DNA of 64,000 nt, from assembly GCA_963787415.1 (NCBI GenBank), contig CAWBCO010000003.1, positions 186,001 through 250,000 on the forward strand, given 5' to 3'. The position numbers and the translations under genes are program-made. Each line of letters begins with the position of its first letter. The first letter of the stretch is position 1. This DNA is from CAVUWL01 sp963787415. GTDB taxonomy: Bacteria > Actinomycetota > Thermoleophilia > Solirubrobacterales > 70-9. This document shows positions 37,861 to 46,542 of the stretch, one piece after another. The notes below the pieces were generated by a model that saw only the letters and a list, made by a program, of their open reading frames with translations, did no database searches and was not told the origin of the DNA.

Positions 37861-39418
37861 GCCCGCGCGCCCCACGCTCGCCCAAACGCGCGCGGGAGGC
37901 GGTTGAGGCCTTACTGGCCGAGCGCCTCGGGACCCGAGGCTTCGGGGCAGCACTTGAGCTTGAGGGCGCAGCCGCGGCGGAGCTGGCGGCGCGGGGCGGG
38001 GGGAGCGCCGCGACCTCACCGCGCTACCGACCTTCACCGTCGATCCCGCCAGCGCCCGGGATTTCGATGATGCGATCTCGGCTCAGCCCGAGCCCGGCGG
38101 AACCCGCATTTGGATCCATATCGCCGACGTCGCGGCCCACGTGCCGGCCGGCTCAGCCCTTGACCGAGAGGCCGAAAAGCGCGCCAACAGCACCTACGTG
38201 CCGGGCGCGGTGGAGCCGATGCTTCCCCATGCCCTGAGCAGCGGGGCCTGCAGCCTTACTCCCGGGGAGGAGCGCCTTGCCCTCAGCGCCGAGATCGAGA
38301 TCGGGCCCAGCGGAGAAGCGGGCGCCGCCCGCTTCCAGCGAACCCGGATCCGCTCCGACGCACGGCTGGACTATGAGCAGCTCGACGCGATCTTCTCCGC
38401 TCGCGCGAAGCCACCGGCGGCGGTCGCCGAATCACTGGCGCTGGCCCGTCGGGTTGCCGCTGCACTGAGCGAGCGCCGCGGCGGCGCCAGCCTCGAGATC
38501 GAGTCCTCGGAGCCAGAGTTTCGATTTGACTCAAGCGGTGAGGTGCTCGGCGCCCACGCGGTTGCCCAGACCGAGTCCCACCGCCTGATCGAGCAGCTGA
38601 TGATCCTCGCCAATGAAGAGGTGGCGCGGCTCTTGGAGCAAAAGCGGGTGGCGACGATCTACCGCGTTCACGCCCAGCCCGATCCGACCCGAATCGAGCA
38701 GATGATCGCTCAAATGGATGCCCTCGATCTGCCGACCCCGGCGCTTGGCGAGGGGATCTCGGCTCAGCAGGCGGGCATGCTTGCCGCCGAGGCGAGTCGC
38801 TTGGCGGCGCGAGAGGCTGCGCGACGTGGGCACGGCCGAGAGGCGTATACATCGCTTGTGCTGCGCTCCTTAAAGCAGGCCCACTACAGCGAGCTAAACA
38901 GTGGCCACGCCGGGCTCGGGAGTCCGGCCTATTGTCATTTCACCTCGCCGATCCGCCGCTATCCCGACCTCGTCGTTCACCGTGCCCTGCTCGCCTGCCT
39001 GGGCGAGGGGGAGCAGGCTCCGCGCCTTGCCCAGGTCCGGCAATTGGCGCTGCGCTGCTCTGAGCGCGAGCGCGAGTCGGCGCGGATCGAGCGCGACGGC
39101 GACGATATCTGCGCCGCCTATCTGCTCAAACGGGAGCTCGATCTGCGCGGCTCTGAGGTCGAGTTCAAGGGCGAGGTCTCGGGCGTGATCGAAGCCGGTG
39201 CATTCGTCTCCTTCGGCGGCGAGCTGGGCGACGTCTATGAGGGCTTTCTGCCCGCCCGCCGGATGCGCGGTGAGTACTTTCAGCTAAATCCAACCGAGAC
39301 CGCGCTGATCGGGCGAAAAACCGGAGCCGCGGTGAGATTGGGGGATCCGATCGTGGTCGGAGTGGGGGGGATCCAGGCCGCTCGGGGCCGCGTCGATCTG
39401 GAGCCAACCGGTGGCTGA
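37857..39418 (+). CDS. rnr: RNB-domain exoribonuclease (RNase R/II type), interrupted by a frameshift
   Basis: The TTG start overlaps the ctpA stop. The first frame runs to about 38,000 (ELAARGGG), then the homology continues in the -1 frame with ERRDLTALPTFTVDP and ARDFDDAI, the RNB active-site motif. Adding one G to the G6 run at 37998-38003 restores a single frame of about 520 codons. The second part has CSLTPGEERLALS, HFTSPIRRYPDLVVHR and a C-terminal S1-like domain (EVEFKGEVSGVIEAGAFVSF). N-terminal cold-shock domains of RNase R are missing. It is either a sequencing error, a slippage site or a fresh mutation. Confidence 0.8.
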
Positions 39419-39887
39419 GAAGAAGCGCAAACCCGCCTCCGGCGATGTCGCCACCAACCGCCGCGCGCGACATAAATTCGAGTGGGTGGAAACGATGGAG
39501 GCGGGAATATCGCTGCTCGGATCTGAGGTCAAGTCGCTGCGCGGCGGCAAGGCCCAGATGAGCGATGCCTATGCGGTTGTCGATCACGGGGAGGTCTGGC
39601 TGCGCAACCTCCACATCCCTCCCTACGCACCGGCCAGCAACCAAAACCACGAGCCCGAGCGGGCCCGAAAGCTGCTCCTGCATCGAGCCGAGATCGAGCG
39701 GTTGATCGGCAAAACTGCGCAGAAAGGGCTGACCCTGATCCCCACCCGCATCTATTTCAAAGGACCGCGGGCAAAGGTCGAGCTGGCTCTGGCCCGGGGC
39801 AAGGAGGGCAGAGATCGGCGCCGCGAGATCGCCGATCGAGACGTGCGGCGAGAGGTCGAGCGCGAGTTCAAGGGGCGGATGAGGTGA
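39411..39887 (+). CDS. smpB: SsrA-binding protein SmpB
   Basis: The 158-residue protein matches SmpB: NRRARHKFEWVETMEAGISLLGSEVKSLR, then NLHIPPY and KLLLHRAEIERLIGK, and a basic C-terminal tail (GRDRRREIADRDVRREVEREFKGRMR) that enters the mRNA channel of stalled ribosomes. It delivers tmRNA, encoded at 42,229. The GTG start overlaps the end of the exoribonuclease gene by 8 nt; RNase R and SmpB act in the same trans-translation pathway. Confidence 0.96.
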   Translation: MAEKKRKPASGDVATNRRARHKFEWVETMEAGISLLGSEVKSLRGGKAQMSDAYAVVDHGEVWLRNLHIPPYAPASNQNHEPERARKLLLHRAEIERLIGKTAQKGLTLIPTRIYFKGPRAKVELALARGKEGRDRRREIADRDVRREVEREFKGRMR

Positions 39888-39973
39888 GTCGGTGGTTGCG
39901 AATCTTTGGTGGGCTTTGCCCAAGCTGGCCTTTGGGCTTGCATGTGCCGGCTCACGTGAAAGGATTCAGACCA

Positions 39974-42082
39974 ATGCGCATCCGCCTACTCTCACTTCCC
40001 GGCCTCGCCGTCTTCAGCCTGCTCGCCCTGCTCCTGCCCGCCCAGGCCGAGGCACAGTCCTTCCCCAACAAGGCGGGCAACTACGTCAGCGATCATGTCG
40101 AGTACTTCGTCGGTGCGCTGGTGGTGGCGATTTTGCTCCTCCTTCTTGTCGTCAGCATCACCCAGCGACGCAGCAAGGAGAAGGCAAAAAAACAGGTGAC
40201 CCAGCCTTCCGTGTCCGGCCCACCCACGGGCTCCGGATCCCCAGCGCCAGCAGCCGCAGCGACCCCGCCGAGCGCCACCACCTCCCCCCAGGCAGGGGCG
40301 GCACCGCCCGCATCGATGCTGCCGCCCGCCCCGGCGCCGCCCCAAAGCGCCCAGGAGAAACGACGCAGGGCACGCGAGCAGCAGCGCGCGGCGCGCAATC
40401 AACAGCGACAGGGGCGCCAGGAAGAGGCCAAGCGCCGCAAGGAGGAGAGGGCAGCGCAAAGAGCGATGCGTCGCGGCAAGCCCGTCCCCCAGACTCAGGC
40501 CCAGTCCCAGCCCCAGGCATCACCTGCCGGTACGCCCGCACCCGGTCAGCTACCGCCTCCCGCCGCCCAAGCGCCCCCGCCCAAGGCCGCGCGTAAGGGC
40601 CGCTTCGGCCGCGGCGCGAGCGCGGCGGAGCGACGCAGGCAAAAGGAAGCCGCCCAGGCGGAGCGAAAGCTGGCCGCCGAACGAGCCGCCCATGAGCGTG
40701 AATTGCTCGCCCGGGGGGTCCAGCAAAGCGCGCCGGTGTCGCCGACCCCCCAGCCCCCCCAGCCGGGCGCGGTTGAGCCCTACGCACAACCTCCCTACCC
40801 GCCAGCGCCCGCGGCCCCGCTCGATCCGGCCATTGTTCAACAGCCGCCAGCGCCCGCGGCCCCGCCTTCACAGCCGCCGACCGCGCCCGAGGCGGTGCCG
40901 GTGGGGGGCGCCCCGGGTTCAGCTTCGCCCGCTGCCTACGATCCGGCCGTCGCGGAGGAAAGGGTGCGAGCCAAGGTCGGGGAGATCCAAGAGCAGGAGG
41001 AGCGGATCCGAGTCGAGGCCGACCGTCGCATCCAAGAAGCCGAACGCTTGCAGCGTGAGGCCGAGGACCGCGAGGCGCGGGCTCATTCCGGTCAGATCAC
41101 CCAGAGCATGGATCCCCTGGCGCCGATGATGCAGCCCGGCGAGCGCGCAGAGAGGACCCCTTCTCCCCCCGCGCCGCCCGCCGATCTGCAGACCGCCGAG
41201 CAGCGCCTTCAGCAAGAGCATGTGGCGGTCGATCGTTCGATGGAGGAGGCGCAGGAGCGCCTGCGCCAGATGGCAGAGCGCACCAAAGCCGCCGAGCACC
41301 GCGCTGCCGAGGCCAAGCGCGTCGCCCAACTCAAAGCAGAGGAGACCGCACGCCAGGAGCGCCTCCAGGAGATGCAGGAAAATGTCGCGGCCGCCGAGGA
41401 GCGGGCGCGAGAGGCTGAGCGCCGTGCGGCCGAGGCTGAGCAGTCGGTGATTCTCTCGGTGCAAGGCGGGGGAGAGCCCCCCCAGCCAGCTCAGTTCTCC
41501 CCTCCCTCGGCGCCCTCGGCTCCGCAACCACCGCCACCGGACCCAGCCGCGCCGCCTTCAGCGCCTCTGTCGCCCGATCCAGCCCCCGCCTACCCACCAC
41601 CGCCACCGGATTCCCCAGCGCCGCCGCCAGCTCCCGTCCCCCCCACGCCTCCATCGCCTGATCCGGCTCTCGCCTACCAACAACCAGCCCAAGCACCGCT
41701 GGCTTCCCCAGCGCCGCCGGCGCCCCAGGCTGTGCAACCGTCGCCACTTGACTCTGCAGCGCCGCCCGCGGCGCCTCCGCCGCCTGATCCAAGCGCCGCC
41801 TACCCGCCGCCACCCGCGACGCCCGAACCGCCTGCACCGACGCCGATCTCCCAGCCTCAGCCGCCGGCGCCCGCGGGCGAGCCCGGACCGGGAATGGTGA
41901 TCGACCTCAATACCGTCAGCTTTGAGCAGCTTCGCGGCTTTGATCTCACCGTCACCCAGGCGACTCGGTTGCTCGCTCATCGCGAGCGCCTCGGCCGCTT
42001 CCAATCAGTTGACGACCTCGATCAGGTTGCCGGATTTCCCCCCGAGGTCCTTGCCGACTTAAAGCGCCGCTCCACCGTCTGA
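39974..42082 (+). CDS. Proline-rich membrane protein with coiled coil and C-terminal helix-hairpin-helix domain
   Basis: The 702-residue product starts with a signal-like stretch (LLSLPGLAVFSLLALLLPAQAEA) and a second hydrophobic helix at about residues 46-63. Basic coiled coil and long Pro/Ala/Gln-rich regions (40,230-40,900 and 41,460-41,880) flank a Glu/Arg-rich coiled coil. The last 60 residues (VIDLNTVSFEQLRGFDLTVT onward, ending near FPPEVLADLKRR) match the ComEA-type helix-hairpin-helix fold. ATG 39974 follows AAAGGA; an in-frame GTG overlaps smpB. A membrane-linked DNA- or polymer-binding role is inference. Confidence 0.7.
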   Translation: MRIRLLSLPGLAVFSLLALLLPAQAEAQSFPNKAGNYVSDHVEYFVGALVVAILLLLLVVSITQRRSKEKAKKQVTQPSVSGPPTGSGSPAPAAAATPPSATTSPQAGAAPPASMLPPAPAPPQSAQEKRRRAREQQRAARNQQRQGRQEEAKRRKEERAAQRAMRRGKPVPQTQAQSQPQASPAGTPAPGQLPPPAAQAPPPKAARKGRFGRGASAAERRRQKEAAQAERKLAAERAAHERELLARGVQQSAPVSPTPQPPQPGAVEPYAQPPYPPAPAAPLDPAIVQQPPAPAAPPSQPPTAPEAVPVGGAPGSASPAAYDPAVAEERVRAKVGEIQEQEERIRVEADRRIQEAERLQREAEDREARAHSGQITQSMDPLAPMMQPGERAERTPSPPAPPADLQTAEQRLQQEHVAVDRSMEEAQERLRQMAERTKAAEHRAAEAKRVAQLKAEETARQERLQEMQENVAAAEERAREAERRAAEAEQSVILSVQGGGEPPQPAQFSPPSAPSAPQPPPPDPAAPPSAPLSPDPAPAYPPPPPDSPAPPPAPVPPTPPSPDPALAYQQPAQAPLASPAPPAPQAVQPSPLDSAAPPAAPPPPDPSAAYPPPPATPEPPAPTPISQPQPPAPAGEPGPGMVIDLNTVSFEQLRGFDLTVTQATRLLAHRERLGRFQSVDDLDQVAGFPPEVLADLKRRSTV

Positions 42083-42228
42083 GCAAACCCCACCTTCCAG
42101 CCGGCCTCGGCAAGACTCCCGGCGCAAAACGCGCCGCTGGGTCCGAGGCCAACCACTACCGCATCGAATTCTCCCTCACTGATCCGCCCTCCCTGGTCGA
42201 CACCGTACAATTGCAAGGCACACAGCAT
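42083..42228 (-). pseudogene. 5' fragment of a FAD/NAD(P)-binding oxidoreductase gene
   Basis: On the minus strand, from an ATG at 42228, about 50 codons include FDAVVVGLGPSGAFCAGSLA and then EAGWKVGF, a clear dinucleotide-binding GxGxxG fold of flavoprotein type. The similarity stops exactly where the preceding plus-strand gene ends (42082), beyond which the frame is antisense to that gene. I read this as the remains of an oxidoreductase gene truncated by a deletion. Confidence 0.55.
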
Positions 42229-42587
42229 GGGGGCGACAGGCTTCGACGTGGTCGACCCGTGCGAACGGTTGCAGGTCGAGGTTGCCGGAGGCCTCGTGAA
42301 ACACCGGCAAAAACCAATACGTGCGGACCATGAGTTCGCCCTCGCCGCTTAGTTAATAGCTAAGCGATGAGAGTCGGTCCTCCCTCGCCCGTGGGGAGGG
42401 GCACCGGCTTCAGAAAGCGGGCTCACCCGGGCGGATCGCCCCGTCCGCCAGGGGACATTTCAGAGGGCTCTGTCTCCCGTAGTGCCCGCCGGCGCGGACC
42501 CCGGGAGACGAGAACCAAGCGCCGGCTATACCTGTAGACACCATCGCACCACGACCGCGGATGTGGGTTCGAATCCCACCGCCTCCA
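42229..42587 (+). ncRNA. ssrA: Transfer-messenger RNA
   Basis: The 5' end GGGGGCG (42229-42235) pairs with CGCCTCC (42580-42586) to form the acceptor stem, with discriminator A42587; CCA is not encoded. The 5' segment GCGACAGGCTTCGACG and the 3' TPsiC arm GTGGGTTCGAATCCCAC are standard. The tag frame starts at GCG 42323 and reads ADHEFALAA before TAG 42350-42352. Several GC-rich stems after the tag fit pseudoknots. It works with SmpB, encoded 2.3 kb upstream, to rescue stalled ribosomes. Confidence 0.95.
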
Positions 42588-42696
42588 CTAAAAGAATCCC
42601 AATCGAGCCAAGCTCTCCCCTTCGGGGCCCCCCATGACGCGATCTGCGGTCACCGGCTTGGGCCGCCTGGATCCAGCTCATAGGCTGCAGGCTGGG

Positions 42697-43251
42697 ATGG
42701 ATCGCTACGTCGCCTTTCTGCGCGGGATGAACCTCGGCTCCCGTCGGTTAAAAAACGAGGAGCTCAGGTCCCACATCGAGGAGCTCGGCTTTCAACGGGT
42801 CGTCACCTTCCGCGCCAGCGGCAACCTGATCCTGAGCGCCGCCCGGGGGCGCCCGGACGCGATCGCGACCCGGATCGAAAAGGGGCTGAATCGAGCGCTC
42901 GGCTATCAGGTCCCGGTTGTGCTGCGCTCTGGCGCCGAGGTCTGTGAGATCGCCGCGCGGCTTCCCTTTGATCGGGACCTGATAGCCGCCTCCTCGGGAA
43001 AGCTTCAGGTAACCCTGTTGCGCGAGACGCCCCCGGCGCGGGCGCGAAAGCAGGTGCTGGGGATGGCCACCGATGCTGACCGGCTTGCGATCAGCGCGCG
43101 CGAGCTCTACTGGCTGCCAAGCGGCGGTGTCCTCGATTCGGCTCTAGATATCAAGGCGATCGCGGCCCTCCTCGGAGAGGCAACGATGCGCACCAAGGGG
43201 ACGATCGATCAGCTCGTAGCCAAGCACTTCATCGAGGGAACCCCGAGCTAG
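42697..43251 (+). CDS. DUF1697 family protein
   Basis: The 184-residue product begins MDRYVAFLRGMNLGSRRLKN and continues LRSHIEELGFQRVVTFRASGNLIL, the DUF1697 pattern; the C terminus has TIDQLVAKHF. Function is unknown. The frame extends to 42634, but the domain starts at ATG 42697. It follows ssrA with a short gap and converges with purU, 5 nt apart. Confidence 0.82.
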   Translation: MDRYVAFLRGMNLGSRRLKNEELRSHIEELGFQRVVTFRASGNLILSAARGRPDAIATRIEKGLNRALGYQVPVVLRSGAEVCEIAARLPFDRDLIAASSGKLQVTLLRETPPARARKQVLGMATDADRLAISARELYWLPSGGVLDSALDIKAIAALLGEATMRTKGTIDQLVAKHFIEGTPS

Positions 43252-43256
43252 CTGGC

Positions 43257-44231
43257 TTAAAAGACAATCGTGCGGTCGCCGTCGCGCAGGACCCGATCGT
43301 CGAGATGGGCTTTGAGCGCTCGGGCGAGGACGAGCCGCTCGACGTCGCGGCCGATCCGCTGCAGGTCCTTGACCTCATCGCGGTGGCTGACCCGGGTCAC
43401 GTCCTGATCGATGATCGGGCCGCCGTCGAGCTCCTCGGTGACGTAGTGGGCGGTCGCACCGATCAGCTTGACGCCGCGCTCGTGGGCGCGGCGGTAGGGG
43501 TCCGCGCCGACGAAGGCGGGGAGAAAGCTGTGGTGGATATTGATCGCAGGGGCCCCCAGCTCGCGCAGGAACCCAGCTGAGAGGATCTGCATGTAGCGGG
43601 CCAAGACGAGCAGGTCGACACCGCTCAGCAGTTCAAGCGCCTTGCGCTCGGCATCCGCTGAGGAGCCGGCCGCGACCGGGAGATGGTGAAAGGGGAGACC
43701 GAGCGAGCTGACCTGTTCGCGGTGCTCGGAATGGTTGGAGATCACCATCACGATCTCGGCCTCGAGCTCACCGCTGCGCCAGCGCCAGAGTAGATCGGAG
43801 AGGCAATGATCTTCGCGTGAGACCATGATCGCCAACCGCTTGCGCTGATCGGCCTCCGAAAAGCGGTACTCCATCTGCAGCGGAGCGCCGACCTCCTGCG
43901 CGAAGCGGCGCTGCAGCTGTTCTCGCTCGGCGGCGGGAACCGGGTCAAAAACCATCCGCATAAAAAACCGTCCCTCGGCCGAGGAGTGTTGGTCGGCATC
44001 GACAATGTTGAGTCCGGCCTCGGCGAGGAAGCCGCTGACCGCGGCGATCAGCCCGGGCTGATCGGGGCAGGCGAGGAGCAGTCGCGATGTGGATTGCGGA
44101 TCGATCGAGCAATCATCGCGCCCGGCGCCAAACGGTGCGCGATCAGGCGCCGATCGAATGAGGATCGCGGCCGCGGGAGCCGCCGTCCCCGGGGCGAAAC
44201 TGGGCCGCCAACCCTGCACGATCGGCTGCAC
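43257..44231 (-). CDS. purU: Formyltetrahydrofolate deformylase
   Basis: The protein has an N-terminal ACT domain (LLLACPDQPGLIAAVSGFLA) and a C-terminal formyltransferase fold with the catalytic Asn, His and Asp in INIHHSFLPAFVGADPY and the ATAHYVTEELDGGPIIDQD segment. It hydrolyses 10-formyl-THF to formate and THF. The only in-frame starts are GTG 44231 and GTG 44219, which give an unusual 45-residue low-complexity extension before the ACT domain. The accessory island begins 66 nt upstream, so its native promoter may have been replaced. Confidence 0.9.
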   Translation of the reverse strand: MQPIVQGWRPSFAPGTAAPAAAILIRSAPDRAPFGAGRDDCSIDPQSTSRLLLACPDQPGLIAAVSGFLAEAGLNIVDADQHSSAEGRFFMRMVFDPVPAAEREQLQRRFAQEVGAPLQMEYRFSEADQRKRLAIMVSREDHCLSDLLWRWRSGELEAEIVMVISNHSEHREQVSSLGLPFHHLPVAAGSSADAERKALELLSGVDLLVLARYMQILSAGFLRELGAPAINIHHSFLPAFVGADPYRRAHERGVKLIGATAHYVTEELDGGPIIDQDVTRVSHRDEVKDLQRIGRDVERLVLARALKAHLDDRVLRDGDRTIVF

Positions 44232-44297
44232 CGCCCCGGTCCGCGGCGGCGATCCGTGCCTGCACTCGTGCTGAATGCCACTTTCAACCGGCGCTGT

Positions 44298-44333
44298 GTG
44301 ACGGCGGTCACGCTTATACCTTTAGTGTATAAT
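44298..44333 (+). repeat. Left IS end carrying a TATAAT box
   Basis: It starts with the near-palindrome GTGACGGCGGTCAC (44298-44311) and ends with a perfect -10 hexamer TATAAT (44328-44333). The passenger ATG begins after exactly 6 more bases. Confidence 0.75.
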
Positions 44334-44339
44334 GGTCTC

Positions 44340-44645
44340 ATGGAGACAAGAGAGAAGGAAGTCATCCGTATCGCGCTCCTCGCTGGCGACGAGGGAGTTG
44401 TCCGAGATACGGCCTTTGAAGGCTGCGATATCAAGGGTCCAGCGGTCCTCGCTCTGATTGAAGGCATTGTCTTTGAGCACAACCGACTCGACGGAAACGA
44501 GGATGCCCTGCTTTGGGAGATTGGAGCCGACCGTCCCTCCATCATCGGTGCAGTCGGCATCCAGAACTGCCGCTTCACCGGCTGTCACTTTATGAATGTC
44601 GGGATTGCTGGCCCGCGCAACGTTATTGACCAATTTCGGGGCTGA
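44340..44645 (+). CDS. IS1595-element passenger protein, pentapeptide-repeat-like
   Basis: The 101-residue product has spaced Phe/Cys/Ile patterns (TAFEGCDIKG and NCRFTGCHFMNVGIAG) resembling pentapeptide-repeat or other right-handed beta-helix turns. ATG 44340 lies 6 nt after TATAAT with no room for a ribosome binding site, so translation should be leaderless. The frame is open far upstream into the purU region, which I regard as chance. The transposase begins 5 nt after its stop. Role in the element is unknown; passenger genes are known in this IS family. Confidence 0.65.
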   Translation: METREKEVIRIALLAGDEGVVRDTAFEGCDIKGPAVLALIEGIVFEHNRLDGNEDALLWEIGADRPSIIGAVGIQNCRFTGCHFMNVGIAGPRNVIDQFRG

Positions 44646-44650
44646 CAAAG

Positions 44651-45607
44651 ATGCCTCCTGTAGATAGAAAAAATCCAAAACGCTCCAAATCTTCGACCTC
44701 GGACTATTCGCTCATGGAGTACATGCAGCGGTTTCCCGACGATGACGCCTGCCTAGATTTCCTGTGGCGGACTCGATTCTCTGAGGACGGCATCCATGCC
44801 GATTGCCCGAAGTGCAAGCGCAAGCACCATCCGTTCAAGCGCTATGAAACAAAGCAGCGACGCGGTGGCTCATGGACTTGCACCGGATGCGGGCACCATC
44901 TTTCGGTGACGGCTGGGACCATCTTTGCCAAGTCCTCAACTTCGCTACATCTCTGGTTCTACGCGATGTATCTGATCGCAAGCACTCGCTGCGGCATATC
45001 TGCCAAGCAGCTAGAGCGAGAGCTTGGAGTGACCTACAAGACCGCCTGGCGCATGTTCAACAAGATTCGCAATGACTTGATGACCGACGAGGACGACGAG
45101 CCGCTAACCGGAAAAGTTGAGGTTGACGAGACATCGTGGGGCGGCAAACCGCGCCGCAAGATGAACTATTCCGATGCCGCTCGTCATCGCGAGGCGAAGG
45201 CGACCGTCCTAGGCATGATCGAGCGCCAGGGCCGTGTCCGCTTGCGAGTGATTCCCTCGCGGCGAGGCGAGCCGTTAAGTGAAGCCGTGCGAACGCATGT
45301 GAATCCGTCCGCGTTCCTGCTCACTGACGATTGGGTTGCCTACAAACCGCTACGGCGCGAGTATGACTGGGCCGTCATCAACCATTCGGCAGGCTCCTAC
45401 GTGGAGGGAGACATCCACACGAACACGATTGAGGGCTTCATTGGCAACCTCAAGACTGGGATGCGGGGCGCCTACAAGCACGTATCGGACACATGGCTTC
45501 AGTCTTACCTAGACGAGTATGCGTGGCGACACAATGCGCGGCGCGAGGGCTCAGCGCTGTTTGAGCAGTTGCTTAGACGGGCGGCGAAGGCGCAGCCCCC
45601 GTCGTAG
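44651..45607 (+). CDS. IS1595 family transposase (ISXO2-like), apparently intact
   Basis: The 318-residue protein has an N-terminal zinc ribbon (C52, C55, C77, C80) and a conserved ISAKQLERELGVTYKTAWRM helix-turn-helix. The ISXO2-like DDE domain has D159 in VEVDETSWGGKP, D226 in LLTDDWVAYKPL and the third acidic position near E261 in HTNTIEGFIGNLKTGMRG. All catalytic parts are present. The stop at 45607 faces the toxin gene stop 2 nt away. A shorter relative is encoded at 58,482. Confidence 0.92.
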   Translation: MPPVDRKNPKRSKSSTSDYSLMEYMQRFPDDDACLDFLWRTRFSEDGIHADCPKCKRKHHPFKRYETKQRRGGSWTCTGCGHHLSVTAGTIFAKSSTSLHLWFYAMYLIASTRCGISAKQLERELGVTYKTAWRMFNKIRNDLMTDEDDEPLTGKVEVDETSWGGKPRRKMNYSDAARHREAKATVLGMIERQGRVRLRVIPSRRGEPLSEAVRTHVNPSAFLLTDDWVAYKPLRREYDWAVINHSAGSYVEGDIHTNTIEGFIGNLKTGMRGAYKHVSDTWLQSYLDEYAWRHNARREGSALFEQLLRRAAKAQPPS

Positions 45608-45609
45608 TG

Positions 45610-45876
45610 TTAGGGACGTTTCAAAATGCTGTGATTGCAGTGATTCCGCAATACGATGGTTTCCCCGTCCCAATGCCAAGAAACGCGATTTTTCATGTCA
45701 ACGTAAGCCTCAAAGACCTTCGGATTCTTGGGTCCGTTAATCGGATGAGTTTGGAGACTCGGGTGACGAGGATTTTCCCCCAGTCGCTGTACGGTCTCTA
45801 GGATCGAGGCGCGCAGCACGACGGGCTTCTTTTGCAGATCTCTCTTGAACCGTTTCTCGGTTCGGAGGGGCGGCAT
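45610..45876 (-). CDS. RelE/ParE-superfamily toxin
   Basis: The 88-residue basic protein has the RelE-fold pattern: EKRFKRDLQKKPVVLRASIL, then ENPRHPSLQTHPINGPKNPK, VFEAYVDMKNRVSWHWDGET and IVLRNHCNHSIL. Such toxins cut mRNA on the ribosome or target gyrase. The start directly abuts the stop of the antitoxin gene upstream on the same strand, the normal type II arrangement. It converges with the transposase gene. Confidence 0.75.
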   Translation of the reverse strand: MPPLRTEKRFKRDLQKKPVVLRASILETVQRLGENPRHPSLQTHPINGPKNPKVFEAYVDMKNRVSWHWDGETIVLRNHCNHSILKRP

Positions 45877-46146
45877 TCAGTCGTCGGCAAGCAAGTACTT
45901 GATCGCGTCAGACGGATCGTCGAAGGTCTTGTAATCCCCCGCCTTAAGGTTGGCCAGCGTCTCCGCCTCATCCCGCTGCCATTTACTAGACCAGTAATAC
46001 GCCTGATCGGTCGGGATGAACAGGGGAGCGATGCGCTCAGCACCACCGCCGGGACCGCTGACAATTACACGTGAAGGCTCCAGGGCATCGGAGGAAATGC
46101 CCTTCCACCTGAAAATCGGTTCGTTGCTGGTGATCGTTTTAGTCAT
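45877..46146 (-). CDS. Putative antitoxin of the RelE-like module
   Basis: The 89-residue protein has an N-terminal beta-rich segment (RVIVSGPGGGAERIAPLFIP) and a C-terminal WQRDEAETLANLKAGDYKTF then DDPSDAIKYLLADD, typical of antitoxin tails that wrap around RelE-type toxins. DNA-binding type is not clear. It overlaps the preceding DUF3467-like gene by 4 nt and abuts the toxin gene, forming a three-gene unit. Confidence 0.68.
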   Translation of the reverse strand: MTKTITSNEPIFRWKGISSDALEPSRVIVSGPGGGAERIAPLFIPTDQAYYWSSKWQRDEAETLANLKAGDYKTFDDPSDAIKYLLADD

Positions 46147-46454
46147 TTCGGGTCTTCACTTCCAAGCGCTTTCAGCATTGCTTTGTGCTGTTTGCGAGCA
46201 TTTTGCAGTCCTTGAATCAGGCCGTCAAGGCCCTGTGGCGAGAGAGCCACACGGGCAATTGGGCTCACTGGAAGATAGCCCACCGTCCGAAGGCGCTCCA
46301 ACTCCTCCTCGGATTCAATAGCTGGCGGAACCTGGGAGCCGAGATTGAGGAAGATCGCGTTCTGGCCGAAGGTAATCGCAAAGGTATTCGCAAAATGGAC
46401 CGGAAGGTCATCGGCGCCAATCCATGCGGGCTGAATTTCTAGGGGGTCGGGCAT
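46143..46454 (-). CDS. DUF3467-like small protein
   Basis: The 103-residue product reads DDLPVHFANTFAITFGQNAI, then FLNLGSQVPPAI, and IARVALSPQGLDGLIQGLQNA; this order (VxxAN, F/LNLG, RVxLSP, helix) resembles DUF3467, whose function is unknown. I chose ATG 46454, with GAGGAG 8-9 nt upstream; ATG 46460 is too close to that site. It is the first clear gene of the minus-strand TA operon. Confidence 0.6.
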   Translation of the reverse strand: MPDPLEIQPAWIGADDLPVHFANTFAITFGQNAIFLNLGSQVPPAIESEEELERLRTVGYLPVSPIARVALSPQGLDGLIQGLQNARKQHKAMLKALGSEDPK

Positions 46455-46542
46455 AGACATTTCTCCTCGTCAGCGGGCAGCCGCAGCTTTAGCGCGGTCA
46501 CAAAGGCAGCATACGGGAGCAGCGCGGGCGCGGTTGCGGCGT

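Noticed and set aside
44290..44297. 8-bp target duplication around the IS1595-type element or the whole island
   Set aside because: The bases before 44298 do not match those after 47074 or after 59334, so I do not claim an insertion duplication.
44298..44340. Conserved -35 box in the IS ends
   Set aside because: The two active ends have different distances between GTCAC and TATAAT (16 and 20 nt) and no TTGACA-like hexamer at a shared spacing.
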